The notes under the pieces: generated by a model | Databases searched by the model: none | Seen by the model: only the letters and a program-made list of their open reading frames with translations | What the model was told of the DNA's origin: nothing | Shown here: piece after piece, positions 16,836-19,589 of the stretch | How positions within the stretch are numbered: position 1 is the stretch's first letter | How the letters are laid out: each line of letters begins with the position of its first letter | Assembly: GCA_039810525.1 (NCBI GenBank) | Contig: JBDHXE010000025.1 | Location: 1-19,589, forward strand | Length of the DNA stretch: 19,589 nt | Direction of reading: 5' to 3' | From: JBDHXE01 sp039810525 | Lineage (GTDB): Bacteria > Bacteroidota > Ignavibacteria > Kapaibacteriales > UBA2268 | Translations under genes and position numbers: made by a program

Positions 16836-17945
16836 ATGAATTTGATGAAAAAAACAGCCGTATTTGTAAGCATATTTACATTGGCAGCTTTTTCTAAAAT
16901 TGACCTTTTGGCACAGGCGGGCGGGAGTGCTGTACCTTTCTTATTGATTTCACCTGATGCTAGAGCTAGTGGTATGGGCGAGACAGGTACTGCTATCGCA
17001 GATGATATTAATGCTATATATTGGAATACGGGTGGATTAGCTTTCTTGGATTATTTTGACAATTCCAATAAATTTGGCAAAGAAGAGTATGTTCCTTATC
17101 GCCAAGTAGCACTATCTTTCTCTCCTTGGCTACCTCAATTTAATGCAGACTTGTTCTATAGCTACGGTACAGTAGGGCAATACTTTGAATCATTAGATGG
17201 TATGGTAGCATTTAATTTTATTTTTATGAACTTGGGGGAATTTACTAGAACTTGGGAAAACGGACAAGTATTAGGCAAATTTATTTCTAATGAATTTTCT
17301 GTTGGATTATCCTACGGTACAATAGTAGCTCCAGATCTTGGAGTTGGATTCCAATTAAGATATATACAATCTAATTTGACTCCTGCTTCTGCTCAAACAG
17401 GTGATGGTGCAGGAGTAGGTATTTCCGCAGCTTTTGATTTGGGAGTATTATGGAAACCGACTGACTTAGATTTCTTGGGGATTAAAGATAGACTATCGTT
17501 AGGGATAAATCTTAAAAATGTTGGACCGAAAGTTACTTATATCAAGGAATCGGATCCATTGCCAACTACTTTGAGACTTGGAGCTGCTTTTACAGCTGTA
17601 AAAGATGAATTTAACGACTTAAAATTTGCAGTTGATTTCGCTAAATTATTAGTAAAAAGAGATTCGCTTGGTAGTGATGCACTACCTACTTCATTAGTTA
17701 CTAGTTGGCAAAACCCGGGTGCTGAATGGTCATTTGGAGCTGAATATTTATATGAAAATTTAATAGCTTTACGTGCAGGATACTTCACTGAACCAGCAGC
17801 TTTAGGTAATAGACAATTCTGGAATTTTGGTGCTGGTGTACGCTATGATATTTTCAAAGTTGATTTCAGCTTTATTAATACCATCGAAGAAAATCACCCT
17901 TTAGCTAATACGATGAGATTTTCTCTATTAGTTGATTGGAAGTAA
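16836..17945 (+). CDS. porV: Type IX secretion system outer-membrane protein PorV
   Basis: The 369-residue protein has a signal peptide (cleavage near Ala28, LLAQA/GG). The N-terminal signature of the PorV/PorQ family is at about 34-71: PFLLISPDARASGMGETGTA, then ADDINAIYWNTGGLAFL. The remainder is a FadL-like beta-barrel of amphipathic strands ending in MRFSLLVDWK. PorV carries cargo from the SprA translocon to PorU and the attachment complex. Adjacency to porU and a size close to known PorV favour PorV over PorQ. GGAGG (16822-16826) lies 9 nt before the ATG and fixes the start; the gap to porU is 25 nt, so they share a transcript. No clear T-tailed terminator follows; the first strong hairpin downstream is at 18001-18034. 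Confidence 0.92.
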   Translation: MNLMKKTAVFVSIFTLAAFSKIDLLAQAGGSAVPFLLISPDARASGMGETGTAIADDINAIYWNTGGLAFLDYFDNSNKFGKEEYVPYRQVALSFSPWLPQFNADLFYSYGTVGQYFESLDGMVAFNFIFMNLGEFTRTWENGQVLGKFISNEFSVGLSYGTIVAPDLGVGFQLRYIQSNLTPASAQTGDGAGVGISAAFDLGVLWKPTDLDFLGIKDRLSLGINLKNVGPKVTYIKESDPLPTTLRLGAAFTAVKDEFNDLKFAVDFAKLLVKRDSLGSDALPTSLVTSWQNPGAEWSFGAEYLYENLIALRAGYFTEPAALGNRQFWNFGAGVRYDIFKVDFSFINTIEENHPLANTMRFSLLVDWK

Positions 17946-17979
17946 AAGATTAGCAACAAAGATTTAAATTTTATATCTC

Positions 17980-18034
17980 AGTTGTCCTACACTTCTTCAC
18001 AGTCGTCCTACACTTCCGAAAGTGTAGGACGACT
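17980..18034. repeat. Direct repeat plus perfect 15-bp inverted repeat
   Basis: AGTTGTCCTACACTT (17980-17994) recurs as AGTCGTCCTACACTT (18001-18015). The second copy is followed after a CCGA loop by its exact complement (18020-18034). Either left copy can pair with the right arm, the first through a G-T wobble. No T-tract follows, so it is not a standard terminator, though it could protect the 3' end of the porUV transcript. Confidence 0.85.
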
Positions 18035-18103
18035 TGTTCTTGCAAGCTGCTTACCATCATAGACTTACGTGATATAGCTCTTTTCAATATTTATCCCAAT
18101 ATA

Positions 18104-18131
18104 TTACTATTTCTTAATAAAGAAATAGTAA
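18104..18131. repeat. AT-rich 12-bp perfect hairpin
   Basis: TTACTATTTCTT (18104-18115) and AAGAAATAGTAA (18120-18131) are exact complements around an AATA loop. Function is unknown; a weak terminator or a repeat relic are both possible. Confidence 0.7.
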
Positions 18132-18189
18132 ATAAAACATAGAATTCTGATTTTTGATATAGTCTCAATTTTTTTTATATTTAGAAATA

Positions 18190-18221
18190 CAGATTAAGCA
18201 GATTAAAAGATTACGCAGATT
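18190..18221. repeat. Triple CAGATT repeat
   Basis: CAGATT occurs at 18190-18195, 18199-18204 and 18216-18221, separated by AAG and by a 11-nt stretch ending in TTACG. Similar CAGATTAAGCAGATTACGCA-type strings are, as I recall, common dispersed intergenic repeats in Bacteroidota and some other bacteria. Confidence 0.55.
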
Positions 18222-18257
18222 CTAAAATTTGCCTCAAACTTAGTCCTATATATTGTA

Positions 18258-18277
18258 GGGGTGGAGCTTACTTTGTA
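18258..18277 (+). repeat. 20-mer repeat, copy 1 (left of lipoprotein gene)
   Basis: GGGGTGGAGCTTACTTTGTA matches 19456-19475 at 18 of 20 positions in the same orientation. Both copies are preceded by TA and a G run. Confidence 0.65.
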
Positions 18278-18433
18278 ATTTTTTTCTATCATATCTCGAC
18301 TTCTTAAATTAACGAAGAAATATAAATAATTCGAAACAAGGTAATTAATGAGGTAACTTCTTTTATAAATTCAAAATCACCAAAATAACACATAAATTAC
18401 AAGAAAGGTAACCAAAAAAAAGGTGCAATTTTT

Positions 18434-18465
18434 TTTGGATAATATATAATATAATTGTATGTTTG
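18434..18465 (+). promoter_or_regulatory. Consensus promoter upstream of the lipoprotein gene
   Basis: TTTG (18434-18437), 20 nt, TATGTTTG (18458-18465): both boxes match the Bacteroidetes consensus exactly. Initiation near 18472 leaves an unusually long leader of about 150 nt before the ATG at 18626, containing GAACG at 18505, 18524 and 18534. Confidence 0.6.
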
Positions 18466-18625
18466 TATCCTAGTATAATAATTCTTTATTAAAAATAATT
18501 TGTGGAACGCATTATGTGAATTTGAACGACTGTGAACGTTTTAATAATGTGCTAATTCAAGTGACAAGATTATATTGTCTTAACCCAATTGGATTATCTT
18601 GATTTAAATATATAAGAAGTTTTAT

Positions 18626-19441
18626 ATGAAAACAATTAGTTTTTTGCTTATCGCGTTTTCTCTTACATTTTTAATGAGTTGTGAAGAACCTAATAATTCA
18701 AACAATGATGTTAAGAAGGAAATAATGTTAGAACCACCGCCCTACCTAACATTGGATGATATATTACCAAATTATGATACAAGTGGTGTAATTGGAATTA
18801 TTAATTTAGATGATGTATATAGTTCCTTTTATTATAATGGTTCTTCTCATTCCGAGCATTATTGTGAAGGCAATGCTACCTTTTATGATTCTTTAAACAA
18901 TTATATACCTTGTGATAGTATAGAATTTAATAATTATAATTTCGTTAAGCCTTGGGCAGATCGGTATTTTTATGCGGGCGAAGGTGATCATATCAGCCAA
19001 TCAGGACTGTTAATAAATTTTGGGCAGTTAAATCATCTTAAATTGATTGGCGGTCAATATTTAACAAATGTAGATACAACTTTTTATTTAAACAATTATA
19101 TTTCTTTTTCTAATTTGGCTCCCGGCGATACAATTGACAAAGATAATAATTTATCACTTCAATGGAATTCAACACCTAATACTTTTGTTCAAATTGAAAT
19201 GATTTAAATTGATAGTATTTTTGCCTGTGGTTCAATGGATAGTTTATCAATTAGTTCCATTCTGCTCGAAAATACAGGCAATTATGTAATACAGAAAGAG
19301 TATTTAAGTCAATTTAACCCGGGTTTATATACCTTGCAAATAAAGAGATATGAACCTATCTTTATTAAACAGCCACAAAATAAACAAATATTAGTCTTAT
19401 GCACAACAAGTCATAAAATTAATGTTATTATAAAGGATTAA
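18626..19441 (+). pseudogene. Lipoprotein of unknown family, split by one in-frame TAA
   Basis: The first part (18626-19207, 193 residues) begins with a lipoprotein signal: MKTISFLLIAFSLTFLMSC, with the lipobox LMSC and Cys19 as the lipidated residue, then an N/E/D-rich linker. Thus it would be membrane-anchored, probably surface or periplasmic. The frame stops at TAA 19205-19207 (codon 194), but the same frame reopens at once and continues with dense coding character to the TAA at 19439-19441. Suppressing the stop gives 271 residues, with WNSTPNTFVQIEMI before and IDSIFACGSMDSL after. The part past the stop has no ribosome site of its own. I do not recognise the fold; the pattern (QWNSTPNT...NYVIQKEYLSQFNPG) resembles a beta-sandwich ligand or scaffold domain. 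A recent nonsense mutation, a sequencing error, or a truly shorter gene are all possible. Confidence 0.65.
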
Positions 19442-19455
19442 TCTTTGTTTTTTAG

Positions 19456-19475
19456 GGGGTGGAGCATACTCTGTA
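19456..19475 (+). repeat. 20-mer repeat, copy 2 (right of lipoprotein gene)
   Basis: GGGGTGGAGCATACTCTGTA differs from the copy at 18258-18277 at two positions and lies 14 nt past the final stop of the lipoprotein gene. The two direct copies bracket the whole gene and its promoter. Confidence 0.65.
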
Positions 19476-19512
19476 CTAAAAAAGACAATAAATCTTGTAT
19501 TATTTTTCAATG

Positions 19513-19543
19513 GAGGCTGTCTCATAAGTCAGCCTCTCTTTTT
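19513..19543 (+). terminator. Intrinsic terminator after the lipoprotein gene
   Basis: GAGGCTG (19513-19519) pairs with CAGCCTC (19530-19536) around a 10-nt loop that can form two more pairs, followed by TCTTTTTAT. The remaining bases to the window end show no feature. Confidence 0.85.
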
Positions 19544-19589
19544 ATAATAACATATATAAAGTTTTCCACAATTTACAATTAGTATACCT

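Larger units (their letters stand above)
17946..18625. other. Gene-free, repeat-rich 680-nt intergenic region
   Basis: No convincing reading frame or RNA gene is visible on either strand. The stretch contains a nested direct and inverted repeat (17980-18034), an AT-rich 12-bp hairpin (18104-18131), a CAGATT repeat (18190-18221), one copy of a 20-mer found again after the lipoprotein gene (18258-18277), a consensus promoter (18434-18465) and three GAACG words in the leader (18505-18538). The rest is low-complexity AT-rich sequence. Confidence 0.7.

Noticed and set aside
17980..18034. Possible CRISPR start
   Set aside because: There are only two direct copies with a 6-nt gap and no spacers of regular length; no cas genes are present.
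19205..19207. Programmed stop-codon readthrough or recoding
   Set aside because: TAA is not a usual recoded codon, and no stimulatory structure is evident; a nonsense mutation is simpler.
19511..19536. GGAGGCTGTCTCATAAG resembles ends I recall from IS1182-type insertion sequences
   Set aside because: No transposase, target duplication or partner end is visible, and the sequence is fully explained as a T-tailed terminator hairpin.

Overview
This is a strongly AT-rich window that looks like chromosome of a Bacteroidota/FCB-group bacterium. Three things point there. First, a porU-porV pair encodes two core parts of the type IX secretion system (T9SS), which is known only from this group. Second, several upstream regions carry the Bacteroidetes sigma-type promoter (TTTG, about 20 nt, TAnnTTTG). 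Third, the long modular surface protein with LamG, dockerin-like and 'NGGEE' beta-sandwich modules is typical of the Ignavibacteria/Kapabacteria side of the phylum. That finer placement is inference from style, not from a marker gene.

Layout. 1-5373 (-) is the first 1791 codons of a very large exported modular protein whose C-terminus lies beyond the left edge. 5618-7067 (+) holds a CNNM/CBS membrane protein followed by a bacteriohemerythrin, then tRNA-Pro(TGG) and a bidirectional terminator. 7254-9458 (-) is a tight three-gene unit: flavodoxin-fold NAD(P)H oxidoreductase, MenA-like prenyltransferase and CPBP intramembrane protease. 9536-10715 (-) is an FkbM-type methyltransferase coupled to a small glycine-zipper membrane protein. 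10811-12200 (-) is a slipin (Band 7) gene followed by an outer-membrane beta-barrel gene, closed by a hairpin terminator. 12460-12532 (+) is tRNA-Gly(GCC) with its own promoter and terminator. 12758-17945 (+) is porU-porV. 17946-18625 is a gene-free, repeat-rich stretch. 18626-19441 (+) is a lipoprotein gene interrupted by one in-frame stop, followed by a terminator.

How the parts relate. PorU (sortase-like C25 peptidase, catalytic His857/Cys892) and PorV (outer-membrane shuttle) would process and anchor T9SS cargo. The giant LamG protein is a plausible cargo, but its diagnostic C-terminal sorting domain is not in the window. The oxidoreductase-menA pair suggests menaquinone-linked redox metabolism, and the hemerythrin suggests oxygen or iron handling. 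No defence system, transposase, CRISPR array or phage gene is visible. The least conventional features are the cohesin-like plus dockerin-like modules within one polypeptide, the repeat cluster after porV, and a near-identical 20-mer on each side of the interrupted lipoprotein gene.
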